This document shows positions 50,131 to 58,566 of a DNA stretch of 64,000 nucleotides, piece after piece. The DNA is taken from contig JAVJUV010000086.1 in assembly GCA_040220415.1 (NCBI GenBank), positions 62,001 through 126,000 of the forward strand. The letters run 5' to 3'. The DNA is from JAVJUV01 sp040220415 (GTDB lineage: Bacteria; Pseudomonadota; Alphaproteobacteria; Rhodobacterales; Rhodobacteraceae). Position 1 is the stretch's first letter; each line of letters opens with the position of its first letter. The position numbers and the translations under genes were made by a program. The notes under the pieces are model-generated. The model was not told the origin of the DNA. It did not search any database and was given only the letters and a program-made list of their open reading frames with translations.

Positions 50131-51398
50131 CAAATACTTCTCCAGAACTGTGTGGCGGCGAAAGCGGCCCGATAGAAGCCGATCTTGAGCGCTCGGTTCG
50201 CGACCGGTTTTACGTCGGATACGGGAACCGGCAAGCTCGCCATATCGGCCCCGGTCAGGATATCGACCAGCGCCCGTCCGAACATCGTTCCTGTCGTTAT
50301 CCCGCGTCCGTTATAGGCGATAGGTGAATAGAGACCCTCGGCCAGCCGATGAATGCGGAAGATATGATCCGGCGTCATCGCAATTTGCCCGTGCCACGCA
50401 TCCTCGAACTCGACCGGGCCAAGTTCGGGCAAAAGGCGGGCCAGACGTTTAGCTGCCCATCGCTTCGTAAGGCCGCTCTCTCCACCGATGACTGCTCCCA
50501 TGGAACCTATGATGAGACGATCATTGGCGTCGCGGCGCAGCGACGTCATCACGGGTGCGGTGTCCCAGATGCCCCGGGTCTCTTCCAGGATTCCCTCGAT
50601 CCTGCCATCGAGCGGTTTGGTCGCAACCTGGAAATACTCAATAGTCGTGAATGTGTCCTTCAGTCCGGGCCAAAGCTCGTCGGTATAGGCGTTCGTTCCA
50701 AGAACGACATTCTTGCCAGTGATCTCTCCATTCCCGGTAAAGACATGCCAACGGTCGCCACGGCGTTCCAGGCCAATGACCTTCGTAGCAGTCGAGAGCG
50801 TCGCCCCCGCAGCCAACGCCGCACGGGCAAGCCCCCGCACATAGCCCATCGGGTTGATCGTCCCGGCGCGGTTATCCAGCAGACCGCCATGAAATGCCTT
50901 GCTTCCAGTGCGTTCGGCGACGTCTCCAGCGCTCAATAGATCAACCGGAGCACCGATCGCCTTCCAGCCTTCGGCCCGGCGACGCAGATTCTCGAAACCT
51001 TTTGGGGAATGCGCGACATGGATACTGCCGCTTCTACGGGCTTCACAGCGAATCTGGTGCTTTTCGATCAGATCGAAGACATAGGCGGGCATATCTCCCA
51101 GGGTCTTGATGAGCTGCGCCCCTTTTTCAAGACCGACCACACCCGAAACGTCCTGTGGCGGAAGCCAGACACCGGCATTGACCAACCCGACGTTCCGCCC
51201 CGATCCGCCGTAACCGACATGGTGCGCTTCCAGCACATGTGCCTTTAGGCCCTTTTCCGCTGCATGAAGCGCCGTGGAAAGTCCGGTAAAGCCACCACCC
51301 ACTGCAATCACGTCAAAATGAACGCCGTCGGGGAAGTCTCCTTCGAGCGCAGCTTCCTGCGCGGTGCCGTCCCAGAGGGAAATCCGATTGGTTGGCAT
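50130..51398 (-). CDS. FAD-dependent oxidoreductase, D-amino-acid oxidase family
   Basis: The protein is 422 residues from ATG 51398 (MPTNRISLWD); GTG 51482 and ATG 51419 are in-frame alternatives with less family resemblance. HFDVIAVGGGFTGLSTALHA contains the GxGxxG-type dinucleotide fold, and GYGGSGRNVGLVNAGVW is typical of glycine/D-amino-acid oxidases such as the PuuB/OrdL group. It oxidises an amine or amino acid, releasing an imine product. As the first gene of the hydantoinase operon, it suggests breakdown of an N-methylated or cyclic amide compound such as creatinine-like metabolites. That substrate is inferred. Confidence 0.87.
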   Translation of the reverse strand: MPTNRISLWDGTAQEAALEGDFPDGVHFDVIAVGGGFTGLSTALHAAEKGLKAHVLEAHHVGYGGSGRNVGLVNAGVWLPPQDVSGVVGLEKGAQLIKTLGDMPAYVFDLIEKHQIRCEARRSGSIHVAHSPKGFENLRRRAEGWKAIGAPVDLLSAGDVAERTGSKAFHGGLLDNRAGTINPMGYVRGLARAALAAGATLSTATKVIGLERRGDRWHVFTGNGEITGKNVVLGTNAYTDELWPGLKDTFTTIEYFQVATKPLDGRIEGILEETRGIWDTAPVMTSLRRDANDRLIIGSMGAVIGGESGLTKRWAAKRLARLLPELGPVEFEDAWHGQIAMTPDHIFRIHRLAEGLYSPIAYNGRGITTGTMFGRALVDILTGADMASLPVPVSDVKPVANRALKIGFYRAAFAATQFWRSI

Positions 51399-51502
51399 GA
51401 GTGCCCCTGCTATGGTCATTCCGGCGGTCGAGAGCCTGGCATCTGCCAGCCCTTTGGGCACGCCGGAGCACAGAATAGACACTTCAATTTAGGGCACAAG
51501 TG

Positions 51503-51910
51503 ATGACCCAGCTAAAAACGACTTCGGCCAAGATGGTCGCCGACGCCCGCGCCCGGATCGAGGAAATCGAAACGCGGGAACTTATCGCGATGCTGGACGA
51601 TCCTGATGTGGTCGTCGTCGACATCCGGGACGTGCGCGAGCGACAGCGCACGGGATACATCCCCGGCAGCTTTCACGCACCGCGTGGCATGATCGAATTC
51701 TGGGTTGATCCAGAAAGCCCCTATTTCAAGGAGATTTTCGGCCAGAAGAAGAAGTTCGTCTTCCACTGCGCCAGTGGTTGGCGGTCGGCGCTGACGGTCG
51801 CGATGCTGCAGGACATGGGGTTCGACGCGGCTCACCTTCGCGAAGGTTTCTCTGCCTGGAAGGACCACGGCGGACCGGTCGAGATGCCAGAAGGTGTTAA
51901 CTGGGATTAG
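51503..51910 (+). CDS. Rhodanese-like sulfurtransferase
   Basis: The protein is 135 residues from ATG 51503 (AGGG lies 8 bases upstream; a GTG directly before is also possible). A single rhodanese domain contains DIRDVRERQRTGYIPGSFHAPRG and the active-site loop VFHCASGWRSALT with the persulfide-forming cysteine. It would move sulfane sulfur between small molecules. It is divergent from the FAD oxidoreductase, and its stop overlaps the convergent ABC ATPase stop by 4 bases. A direct link to the neighbouring catabolism is not evident. Confidence 0.9.
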   Translation: MTQLKTTSAKMVADARARIEEIETRELIAMLDDPDVVVVDIRDVRERQRTGYIPGSFHAPRGMIEFWVDPESPYFKEIFGQKKKFVFHCASGWRSALTVAMLQDMGFDAAHLREGFSAWKDHGGPVEMPEGVNWD

Positions 51911-52899
51911 CAGCGCAACCCTGCAGCGTCGAAGAAGTATCGCCGCTCGGGTGGCAGAGCTAGCGAAACGCCGTCCCCGACCTTCACGCCATGCTGGCCA
52001 AACAGCCGGACAGTAAGTGCCTGATCGGCGGCTTCCACGATGAGATTTGTGTCCCCGCCAAGGTTTTCCACGTGCGCAACAGCACCGCTGATCTGGCCGT
52101 CAGGATCAATGCGGATATCCTCGGGACGAATGCCCAACGTGCGTGAATCTCCATCAATAATCCTGTTGGCCGGCAGGAAGTTCATGGAGGGCGCACCCAG
52201 AAACCCGGCAACGAACTGGTTGGCGGGATTGTTGTACAGCTCCATCGGCGAGCCGACCTGTTCGACCTTCCCGTCTTTCAGAACGACAATCTTGTCGGCC
52301 AGTGTCATCGCTTCGGTCTGGTCGTGGGTGACGTAGATCATCGTCGCCCTGAGTTGACGATGCAGGTTCGAGATTTCGACTCGCGTATTCATTCGAAGGG
52401 CCGCGTCCAGGTTCGAGAGTGGTTCATCGAACAGAAACAACTTCGGTTGCCGGACGATTGCGCGGCCAATGGCCACGCGTTGGCGCTGGCCGCCAGATAG
52501 TTCGGAGGGAAACCGATCGAGGTAGGCTTCAAGGTCCAGCATCCGGCTTGCTTCGGCTATCCGACCGTCGATCTCGGTTCGGGACTGGCCTTCCTGCCTG
52601 AGCGCGAGTGCCATGTTGCCACGGACGTTGAGGTGGGGGTAAAGCGCGTAGGATTGAAAGACCATCGCGATGCCGCGCTTGGCGGGCGGCGTGTTGCTCA
52701 CGACTTCGCCGCCGATCCGGACTTCTCCGGTTGACGCATCCTCCAACCCCGCGATTACGCGCAGAAGCGTGGATTTTCCACAGCCGGAGGGACCGACGAA
52801 GACAACGAACTCGCCATCCTCGACGTCAAGGTCGATGTCTTTCAGCACGTGAACATTGCCGAAGGACTTGTTCACGTTTCTCAGCGTGAGTGCCGTCAT
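51907..52899 (-). CDS. Sugar ABC transporter ATP-binding protein (UgpC/MsmK-like)
   Basis: The protein is 330 residues from ATG 52899 (MTALTLRNVNKSFG); a long upstream frame is not used. It has Walker A VGPSGCGKST, the CUT1 signature LSGGQRQRVAIGRAIVR, Walker B LFLFDEPLSNLD and a C-terminal TOBE-type domain (GIRPEDIRIDPDG...). It energises uptake by the two permeases upstream and may serve other sugar importers. The start overlaps the preceding gene by 4 bases. Confidence 0.92.
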   Translation of the reverse strand: MTALTLRNVNKSFGNVHVLKDIDLDVEDGEFVVFVGPSGCGKSTLLRVIAGLEDASTGEVRIGGEVVSNTPPAKRGIAMVFQSYALYPHLNVRGNMALALRQEGQSRTEIDGRIAEASRMLDLEAYLDRFPSELSGGQRQRVAIGRAIVRQPKLFLFDEPLSNLDAALRMNTRVEISNLHRQLRATMIYVTHDQTEAMTLADKIVVLKDGKVEQVGSPMELYNNPANQFVAGFLGAPSMNFLPANRIIDGDSRTLGIRPEDIRIDPDGQISGAVAHVENLGGDTNLIVEAADQALTVRLFGQHGVKVGDGVSLALPPERRYFFDAAGLRC

Positions 52900-53546
52900 C
52901 GGAGCGACTCCTTCAGGTTTGTCGGCTGGCCCGTGGGGATGCTTTCTTCGGCGGCCAGACAGATCGCAAGCGACTGCGCAGCATCGGTGATTTGGCGGGT
53001 GAGTTCGACTTTTTTGCCGATGGCGCACAGCAGGTATGCCCGCTCGGCGGCGCAAATTTCGTTGTCGCCAAGTTCGTCGGGCATGTCTGTCAGTTGGTCC
53101 CTGCCAGAACGATGGGCCAGGATCGCCCCAACATTGGTATGCCCCTCGATTTCGTCCAATTCGACCGCGCTGCCTTCGGTGATCGGGACTGCGACGTTCG
53201 GGCCGACCGCATCTTTCAGGAAGAAGGCGGTCTCGGACATCATTGATCCCCAACCTGCCTCGTATGAGCCGACTGTGCCATCCTCGAAGACGTTTGCGCC
53301 CGCCTCTATCGCTGCGTAGGCACAGCCAGAGTGGTTGTCGGAATATGTCGCTATCACGACGCAGTCGGGACCGGTCGCCTTACCTTCCTCAAACGTCTCG
53401 AAGAGCGGGTAGCCCCTCAGTTCCTCGGGAACGTCGGGCGGAGAACGGTTCACCAGTCCGGCGATATCCGTATCCGGGTGATAGTGGTCCGCCAGCGCGT
53501 GGCCTATTCCCAAGTTTCCTGAACAGGCATTCAGGTCACGAGTCAT
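52896..53546 (-). CDS. Truncated Gfo/Idh/MocA-family oxidoreductase
   Basis: This 216-residue frame starts at ATG 53546, overlapping the permease stop (ATGA). It resembles Gfo/Idh/MocA proteins, which normally have 330-390 residues. The region VVIATYSDNHSGCAYAAIEAGANVF is clear, but the N-terminal GxGxxG loop is replaced by NACSGNLGIGHA, the EKP motif reads EDG, and the central sheet domain is short. It may have lost an internal segment or be decaying without stops. A working member would oxidise or rearrange the imported amino sugar. It lies inside the transporter operon. Confidence 0.6.
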   Translation of the reverse strand: MTRDLNACSGNLGIGHALADHYHPDTDIAGLVNRSPPDVPEELRGYPLFETFEEGKATGPDCVVIATYSDNHSGCAYAAIEAGANVFEDGTVGSYEAGWGSMMSETAFFLKDAVGPNVAVPITEGSAVELDEIEGHTNVGAILAHRSGRDQLTDMPDELGDNEICAAERAYLLCAIGKKVELTRQITDAAQSLAICLAAEESIPTGQPTNLKESLR

Positions 53547-54382
53547 TTGACCGCCCCCGAGGTAATGCCGCGGATAAGTTGCCGCGAGAAGATGACATAG
53601 AGGACAAGTACCGGAAGGATGGCCATCGACAACGCGGAGAGAACCGCGTTCCAGTCGGTAACGAACTGTCCGATGAACACCTGGCTGCCAAGCGTGAGTG
53701 TCTTGGTTTCTTCGGATGGCGCAAGGATTAACGGGAACCAGAGATCGTTCCAGATCGGGATCATGTTGAAGACCGCGACCGTCGCCATCGCCGGCCGTAC
53801 CAGAGGCAGAACCAGGCGGAAGAAAATCGTGTACTCCGACAGACCGTCGACCCGGGCCGCGTTCTTCAGGTCGTCCGAAACCTGACGCATGAACTCCGAA
53901 AGGATGAAGACCGCCAGAGGCAGGCCCTGCGCCGTATAGACCAGGATCAGCGCCCAGAGCGTATTGACCAATCCTGTCGCCACCATCAGTTCGAGGATGG
54001 CGACAGTACCGATCCGGATCGGGATCATGATGCCGAGGGCAAGGTAGAGGCCCATCCAGAGATTTCCCCTGAAACGGTATTCCGAGAGTGCAAAGGCTGC
54101 CATCGCGCCGAAGAGCAGAATGAAAAATAGCGAGGCAACCGTTACGATCAGCGAATTCTGTGCGTAGAGGAAGAAATCACCTTGCTTCATCACAGTTTCA
54201 TAACCGATCAGGCTGAAGCTTTCGGAATCCGGCAGGGATAGCGGCTCGCGAAAGATCGCCTTCCGGCTCTTGAAGCTGTTGATCAGAATCACGAAAACCG
54301 GAAATAGCGCAATCAGCGTGTAAAGGATCAGTGCGCCGTGCATTAGCGCCGTATTGAACGGGTTCGTCCTCGCCTGATTCAC
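53543..54382 (-). CDS. Carbohydrate ABC transporter permease (MalG-like)
   Basis: This 279-residue inner-membrane protein has six helices, a typical N-terminus (LYTLIALFPVFVILINSFK) and the coupling-loop pattern DGLSEYTIFFRLVLPLVRP (EAA motif region). Its start overlaps the stop of the other permease by 4 bases. Together they form the heterodimeric channel of a CUT1-type importer. Its cargo is probably an amino sugar or small oligosaccharide, inferred from the neighbouring MurQ- and NagA-type genes. Confidence 0.93.
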   Translation of the reverse strand: MNQARTNPFNTALMHGALILYTLIALFPVFVILINSFKSRKAIFREPLSLPDSESFSLIGYETVMKQGDFFLYAQNSLIVTVASLFFILLFGAMAAFALSEYRFRGNLWMGLYLALGIMIPIRIGTVAILELMVATGLVNTLWALILVYTAQGLPLAVFILSEFMRQVSDDLKNAARVDGLSEYTIFFRLVLPLVRPAMATVAVFNMIPIWNDLWFPLILAPSEETKTLTLGSQVFIGQFVTDWNAVLSALSMAILPVLVLYVIFSRQLIRGITSGAVK

Positions 54383-55293
54383 AGCTGATACCTCCGCATC
54401 CGGGTCTGAATGCCGAAGAGATAGACGCAGACTCCGATCAGGATGATCGCGAACATCGCACTTGCGATAGCCGACCCCATGTGCGGATCGCCGAGCTGCA
54501 ATTGGAAGCCGAAGAATGTTCGGTACATGAAAGTACCAAGGATGTCGGTCGAGAAATCCGGTCCGGCCAGCGCGCCCTGAGCTGCATATATGAGGTCGAA
54601 CGCATTGAAATTGCCGACGAACGTAAGGATCGAGATGATCCCGATCGAGGGCAATATCAGAGGCAGCTTAATCTTCCAGAAAGCCGACATGCCGGTGATT
54701 CCATCGATCTCGCCCGCCTCAAGTATCTCTTCGGGGATTGAAAGAAGCGCGGCGTAGATCAGCATCATTGGAATCCCGACGAACTGCCAGACCGAGACCA
54801 GCGAGAGCGCAGTAAGGGCGTATTCCTCTTTTCCGAGCCAAGGCGCGTAGAGGGACTTGAGACCAACCGCATCCAGCATCGTGGGGGCAATACCCCAGAT
54901 TGGCGACAGGATGAGTTTCCAAGCGAAACCCACTATAACAAAAGAAAGAATTGTTGGTATGAAGATGGCGGAACGATATAGCGCGGCAAAGCGGAGTCGA
55001 GGGTGCGACAGGATCGCCGCCAGCGCGACCCCGATCGGATTTTGCACCAGCATATGAATGACGAAGAACCAGAAGTTGTTGCCCAACGCGTTCCAGAACT
55101 GCTCGGACCAGATCGGATCGAGGAACAAGGTCTGGAAATTCTGCAGCCCGACGAACACCCTCTCCTGGTCGATCTTTGAGTAAAGAGCCAGCCTCAAGGT
55201 ATTGAAAAGAGGTAATATCATGACTGCAGTATAGACCAGAACCGCAGGTGCCAGAAACACAACGATGTGCCAGCGGATGCGTGGACGATGCAT
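54379..55293 (-). CDS. Carbohydrate ABC transporter permease (MalF-like)
   Basis: This 304-residue protein has six membrane helices; VFLAPAVLVYTAVMILPLFNTL is the start typical of MalF/UgpA-like permeases, and EAGEIDGITGMSAFWKIKLPL is the coupling loop that contacts the ATPase. A GC-rich hairpin separates it from the binding-protein gene upstream. It pairs with the permease that follows. Confidence 0.93.
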   Translation of the reverse strand: MHRPRIRWHIVVFLAPAVLVYTAVMILPLFNTLRLALYSKIDQERVFVGLQNFQTLFLDPIWSEQFWNALGNNFWFFVIHMLVQNPIGVALAAILSHPRLRFAALYRSAIFIPTILSFVIVGFAWKLILSPIWGIAPTMLDAVGLKSLYAPWLGKEEYALTALSLVSVWQFVGIPMMLIYAALLSIPEEILEAGEIDGITGMSAFWKIKLPLILPSIGIISILTFVGNFNAFDLIYAAQGALAGPDFSTDILGTFMYRTFFGFQLQLGDPHMGSAIASAMFAIILIGVCVYLFGIQTRMRRYQL

Positions 55294-55312
55294 GGGAACC
55301 TCCGGTTGAAAA

Positions 55313-55338
55313 GTCCGGGCGGAGTTTCCCGCCCGGAC
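55313..55338 (-). terminator. Hairpin between binding-protein and permease genes
   Basis: A perfect 10-bp inverted repeat (55313-55322 with 55329-55338, arm GTCCGGGCGG) with a 6-base loop lies just after the binding-protein stop in the minus-strand transcript. There is no long U run, so partial termination or mRNA protection is more likely than a full stop. It mirrors the hairpin at 1370-1396. Confidence 0.7.
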
Positions 55339-55359
55339 GGTGCAGCGTGCAGGGAGGCT

Positions 55360-56613
55360 TTACTGCTGCGGCCCGTACCAGGAGGCCAGGCCTTCCTGGA
55401 GCTTCGCACCCAGTTCCTCGGGCGTGGAAGTGCCCTTGATCGCAGCCGCAGATGCGCCCCAGGTTTCGTTTTCCAGGTTGGGCGTGCCGCGAGACAGGAT
55501 CTGGTAAGTCGAGCGGATCGTAGATTCACAATCGCCGCGCCAAGAGGCGAATTCCTTCGCCAGCGGGTCGTCCAGGTCGACCGGAGTTTCCGACAGGGGG
55601 AAGAAGCCGGGAAGCGCGTTGCCGAAGATCGAAGCGAACTCAGGGGATGCAACCCAGGCAAGGAAAGTCTTGGCAGCGTCCGGGTTCGCTGTGGCTGCAT
55701 TCATCCCGATACCGATGTCGGTATGATCCGAGATGTAACAGGTGTCGCCCGCATTCCGAACCGGAGGCTTGAATGCGCCCATCGCGAAATCAGCCTGCGC
55801 GTTGAAGCCCGAGATCTCCCATGAACCGGCAGGATAGATCGCGGCGCGCCCAAGCGTGAAAATATTCTGGCTGTCGGGATATGTCTGCGCTTCGAAGCCG
55901 TCGCCAAGGTAGCCGGCCCACCTCGCCAACGTCGCATAGGGTGCGACCCACTGCTCGTCGGTAAGCTTCTGCTCGCCCTTGATCAGCGCCTGGCGGCCCT
56001 CTTCGCCGTTCCAGTAGTTGGGACCAATGTTGTTGTAGCCCATCGTGGCCGCTTCCCACTGGTCGTTGGTGCCCATCGCCATCGGGATGTAAGTACCATC
56101 TTCTTTGATCGCGTCGAGGACCGCAAAGAACTCCTCCTCGGTCGTCGGCACTTCGAGTCCTAGTTCGGCGAATGCGTCGGCATTGTAGATGAAGCCGTGG
56201 ATCACTGACGCCATCGGGACACAGAACGTGGCCGAGCCGTCGTCCGTCTGCCAGGCCGACTTGGCAACATCCGAGAAGTTGCTCATCGCTTCCATGTCAT
56301 CAAGATCGGCAAGATGCCCGGCGTCGTACAGCGCCAGTGATGCATCGAATGGACGGCAGGTAATCAGGTCGCCGGCGCTGCCGGCCTCCAGCTTCGAGTT
56401 AAGCGCAGCATTGTACTCGGTGGGCGCGGATGGCGAGAACACCACCTTGATGCCCGGGTGTTCGGCCTCGAAGGCAGGAATGATCTTTTCCTGCCAAAGT
56501 GCCAGATCATCGTTCCGCCAGCTTTCGATTGTAAGCGTCACGTCTTGCGCCAGTGCCCCGCCGGCCGTCAAGGCGGTGGTGGCAAGAGCGAGTGCGAGAA
56601 CTTTGCGTTTCAT
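55360..56613 (-). CDS. Periplasmic carbohydrate-binding protein of CUT1 importer
   Basis: This 417-residue protein has a signal peptide (MKRKVLALALATTALTAGG, cleavage after GALA). Mature features are VTLTIESWRNDD, IIPAFEAEHPGIKVVFSPS and the GRAAIYPAGSWEISGF block, all typical of extracellular solute-binding family 1. It is the first gene of the importer operon with two permeases, a truncated oxidoreductase and the ATPase downstream. The ligand is most likely an amino sugar or oligosaccharide because the MurQ-like gene lies directly upstream. Confidence 0.92.
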   Translation of the reverse strand: MKRKVLALALATTALTAGGALAQDVTLTIESWRNDDLALWQEKIIPAFEAEHPGIKVVFSPSAPTEYNAALNSKLEAGSAGDLITCRPFDASLALYDAGHLADLDDMEAMSNFSDVAKSAWQTDDGSATFCVPMASVIHGFIYNADAFAELGLEVPTTEEEFFAVLDAIKEDGTYIPMAMGTNDQWEAATMGYNNIGPNYWNGEEGRQALIKGEQKLTDEQWVAPYATLARWAGYLGDGFEAQTYPDSQNIFTLGRAAIYPAGSWEISGFNAQADFAMGAFKPPVRNAGDTCYISDHTDIGIGMNAATANPDAAKTFLAWVASPEFASIFGNALPGFFPLSETPVDLDDPLAKEFASWRGDCESTIRSTYQILSRGTPNLENETWGASAAAIKGTSTPEELGAKLQEGLASWYGPQQ

Positions 56614-56641
56614 TTAAGTCTCCCTGTTTTGCAAAGATCGA

Positions 56642-57535
56642 TTATTCCAAACCTAGTTCCAAAATCGCCGGCCCCATCAGGCCGTTAACGGCAGCGAGCG
56701 CGTCACTCGCGGCCCTGACCGATGGCGCGCCTTTAGCAAGCAGGCAGGCCAGCTTTACATCGGCCCCTGCCAAAGACAGCGCGCGCGCAGCGGATTCGTC
56801 GTCAACCCCGGAAATGCGCCGAACGATCGCATGCGCGCGCTCACGAAGCTTGGCATTGTCTGCAACAAGGTTCACCATCATGCCCTGATAGATGTGCCCA
56901 AGCTCGACCCCCATCAGCGTTGACAGCGTGTTGAGCGCGATTTTCTGTGCCGTACCCGCGCCCATTCGCGTCGAGCCGGACAGAAGCTCGGGCGGCGTAT
57001 CGAGGAGAATGGCGTGATCTGAAAGATCGAAGAGCGGTGCATTGCCGTTATTCGCGATACCGACAACAGTCGTCCTGCTTTGCTGTGCGATCCTTGCCGC
57101 GGCCAGAGTGAAAGGCGTCGAGCCACTCGCGGTCACGGCGATCATGCAATCGCGCTCCGATATATCGGCAAGGTCGGCCTTCAGCGTATCGCATGCATCC
57201 TCGACATCGCCCGGCATGTCAGAAGTCGTCGGCACACCTCCAGCCATGAGGATGCGGACCTGCGCTGGCGAAATGCCGAAGGTGCCCTTCAATTCCATCG
57301 CGTCGGCTGCCGCCATCAGCCCGGACGAGCCCGCAGCCACGTATATCAGGCGGCCTCCGCTCCGGATGACCTTCGCCATCGCCTTAGCCGCCTGGGCTAG
57401 CTCCGGCGCACAGGCAAAAACCACCTTCGCGGCATCGGCCTGAGCCTCGGCCATCAACTGCGCAGCTTCGCGCAATGACACCTTGTCGACTGGCGTGCCA
57501 CAGGAAGACAATTGTTCGGTTTTGCGGTTCAGCAC
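56642..57535 (-). CDS. murQ: MurQ-like N-acetylmuramic acid 6-phosphate etherase
   Basis: The protein is 297 residues from GTG 57535, chosen because GGGGGA lies 5 bases upstream and the length then matches MurQ. ATG 57580 is in frame but would place operator-like words in coding sequence. It has an SIS domain (VAAGSSGLMAAADAMELKGTFG, ASGSTPFTLAA) and the MurQ-type segment GSTRMGAGTAQKIALNTLST. In MurQ the glutamate in the position of MELKGTFG is catalytic. The second catalytic glutamate, expected in an EGAED word, is not clear here (PGDVED). MurQ removes lactate from MurNAc-6-phosphate, giving GlcNAc-6-phosphate for NagA. Confidence 0.8.
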   Translation of the reverse strand: MLNRKTEQLSSCGTPVDKVSLREAAQLMAEAQADAAKVVFACAPELAQAAKAMAKVIRSGGRLIYVAAGSSGLMAAADAMELKGTFGISPAQVRILMAGGVPTTSDMPGDVEDACDTLKADLADISERDCMIAVTASGSTPFTLAAARIAQQSRTTVVGIANNGNAPLFDLSDHAILLDTPPELLSGSTRMGAGTAQKIALNTLSTLMGVELGHIYQGMMVNLVADNAKLRERAHAIVRRISGVDDESAARALSLAGADVKLACLLAKGAPSVRAASDALAAVNGLMGPAILELGLE

Positions 57536-57561
57536 ACGATTCCCCCGGATCTTGATTTTAG

Positions 57562-57649
57562 AATACCTTTTTAATACCAAATGTCTACAGAGAACTAGAT
57601 ACTCCTCTAAATTTGCTATTGTATCAGCGAATTTCGGCTCATTGGTATC
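57562..57649. promoter_or_regulatory. Divergent promoter region with AATACC/GGTATC words
   Basis: AATACC occurs at 57562-57567 and 57573-57578, 11 bp apart, and the inverted form GGTATC at 57644-57649. They lie in the AT-rich gap between the MurQ-like gene and the kinase gene. They are candidate half-sites for the GntR/UTRA regulator encoded two genes away. The gap is much richer in A and T than its neighbours. Confidence 0.45.
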
Positions 57650-57693
57650 TTTTCGGTCTTTCTTTTCTTCAGGGGATATTGTAAACGTCCCTT

Positions 57694-58566
57694 ATGAATA
57701 CAGCGCCAGAGATCCTTGCGGCGGACGGTGGCGGCACGCGGTGCCGTATCGCCTGCGTTATCTCCGGCAAGCGCCACGAGGTGGAGGTCGGAAGCGCCAA
57801 CGCGTCGACTGACCTTGACGGCGCAATCGTCACAATTTCAGACGGGCTCTCGCGGCTGGCTTCCAAGACGGGAGTGCCCTTGACCGCCTTCGCTGATGTG
57901 CCGACTTACCTTGGTCTTGCCGGTGTGGTCGGACCCGATATCGCGCGTGCAATCGCTGATGGACTTCCACTATCCAGCATCAGGGTCGAGGACGACCGAC
58001 CTGCAGCGGTCCGCGGCGCTCTTGGTCATCATGACGGCGCAACGGTTCATTCCGGTACGGGATCTTTCTTCGCGATTCAGAGGGATGGCGAAATCAAACT
58101 GTCGGGTGGGTGGGGACATGTTCTGGGAGATGAGGCATCCGCACACTGGTTGGGGCGGAAACTTCTGATCGCAACGCTGGATGTCACCGACCAGCTGAGG
58201 CGGGCAACACCTCTTAGCGATACCGTCCTTGCGCGCTTCGGCTCCAGCGCCGGGATCGTCGCATTTGCGACCGATGCGTCGCCCGCGGAATTCGGATCTT
58301 TGGCGCCGCTTGTCACCGAAGCAGCGGCAACAGGCGATTCACTTGCAGAGAACATTCTCCAGCGCGGCGCGGATCATATCTCTCGAACCCTGATCGCTAT
58401 GGGATGGGGCGAAAAGCTGCCGATTTGCCTGACCGGCGGGGTGGCAGGTTTTTATCGGGATTACTTGCCGCAAGACATGCAGGCATGCTTTTCGCAGCCG
58501 CTCGCCTCCCCGATCGATGGCGCTCTATCGCTGGCCGAAGACTTCCGAATGGAGTTGACGCGGTGA
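57694..58566 (+). CDS. BadF/BadG-family kinase, probable N-acetylglucosamine kinase
   Basis: This 290-residue ASKHA-fold ATPase starts with ILAADGGGTRCRIACV (phosphate-binding loop), has VEDDRPAAVRGALGHHDGA, the HSGTGSFFAI motif and GGWGHVLGDEASAHWLGR, all typical of the N-acetylglucosamine kinase branch of the BadF/BadG family. It would phosphorylate GlcNAc or a related amino sugar after import, feeding NagA and the SIS enzyme. Its stop overlaps the regulator's GTG start. The upstream ribosome site is weak. Confidence 0.85.
   Translation: MNTAPEILAADGGGTRCRIACVISGKRHEVEVGSANASTDLDGAIVTISDGLSRLASKTGVPLTAFADVPTYLGLAGVVGPDIARAIADGLPLSSIRVEDDRPAAVRGALGHHDGATVHSGTGSFFAIQRDGEIKLSGGWGHVLGDEASAHWLGRKLLIATLDVTDQLRRATPLSDTVLARFGSSAGIVAFATDASPAEFGSLAPLVTEAAATGDSLAENILQRGADHISRTLIAMGWGEKLPICLTGGVAGFYRDYLPQDMQACFSQPLASPIDGALSLAEDFRMELTR

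Noticed and set aside
56642..57580. Upstream ATG at 57580 as the start of the MurQ-like gene
   Set aside because: It would add 15 poorly conserved residues and overlap operator-like AATACC words; GTG 57535 has a better ribosome site and gives the family length.
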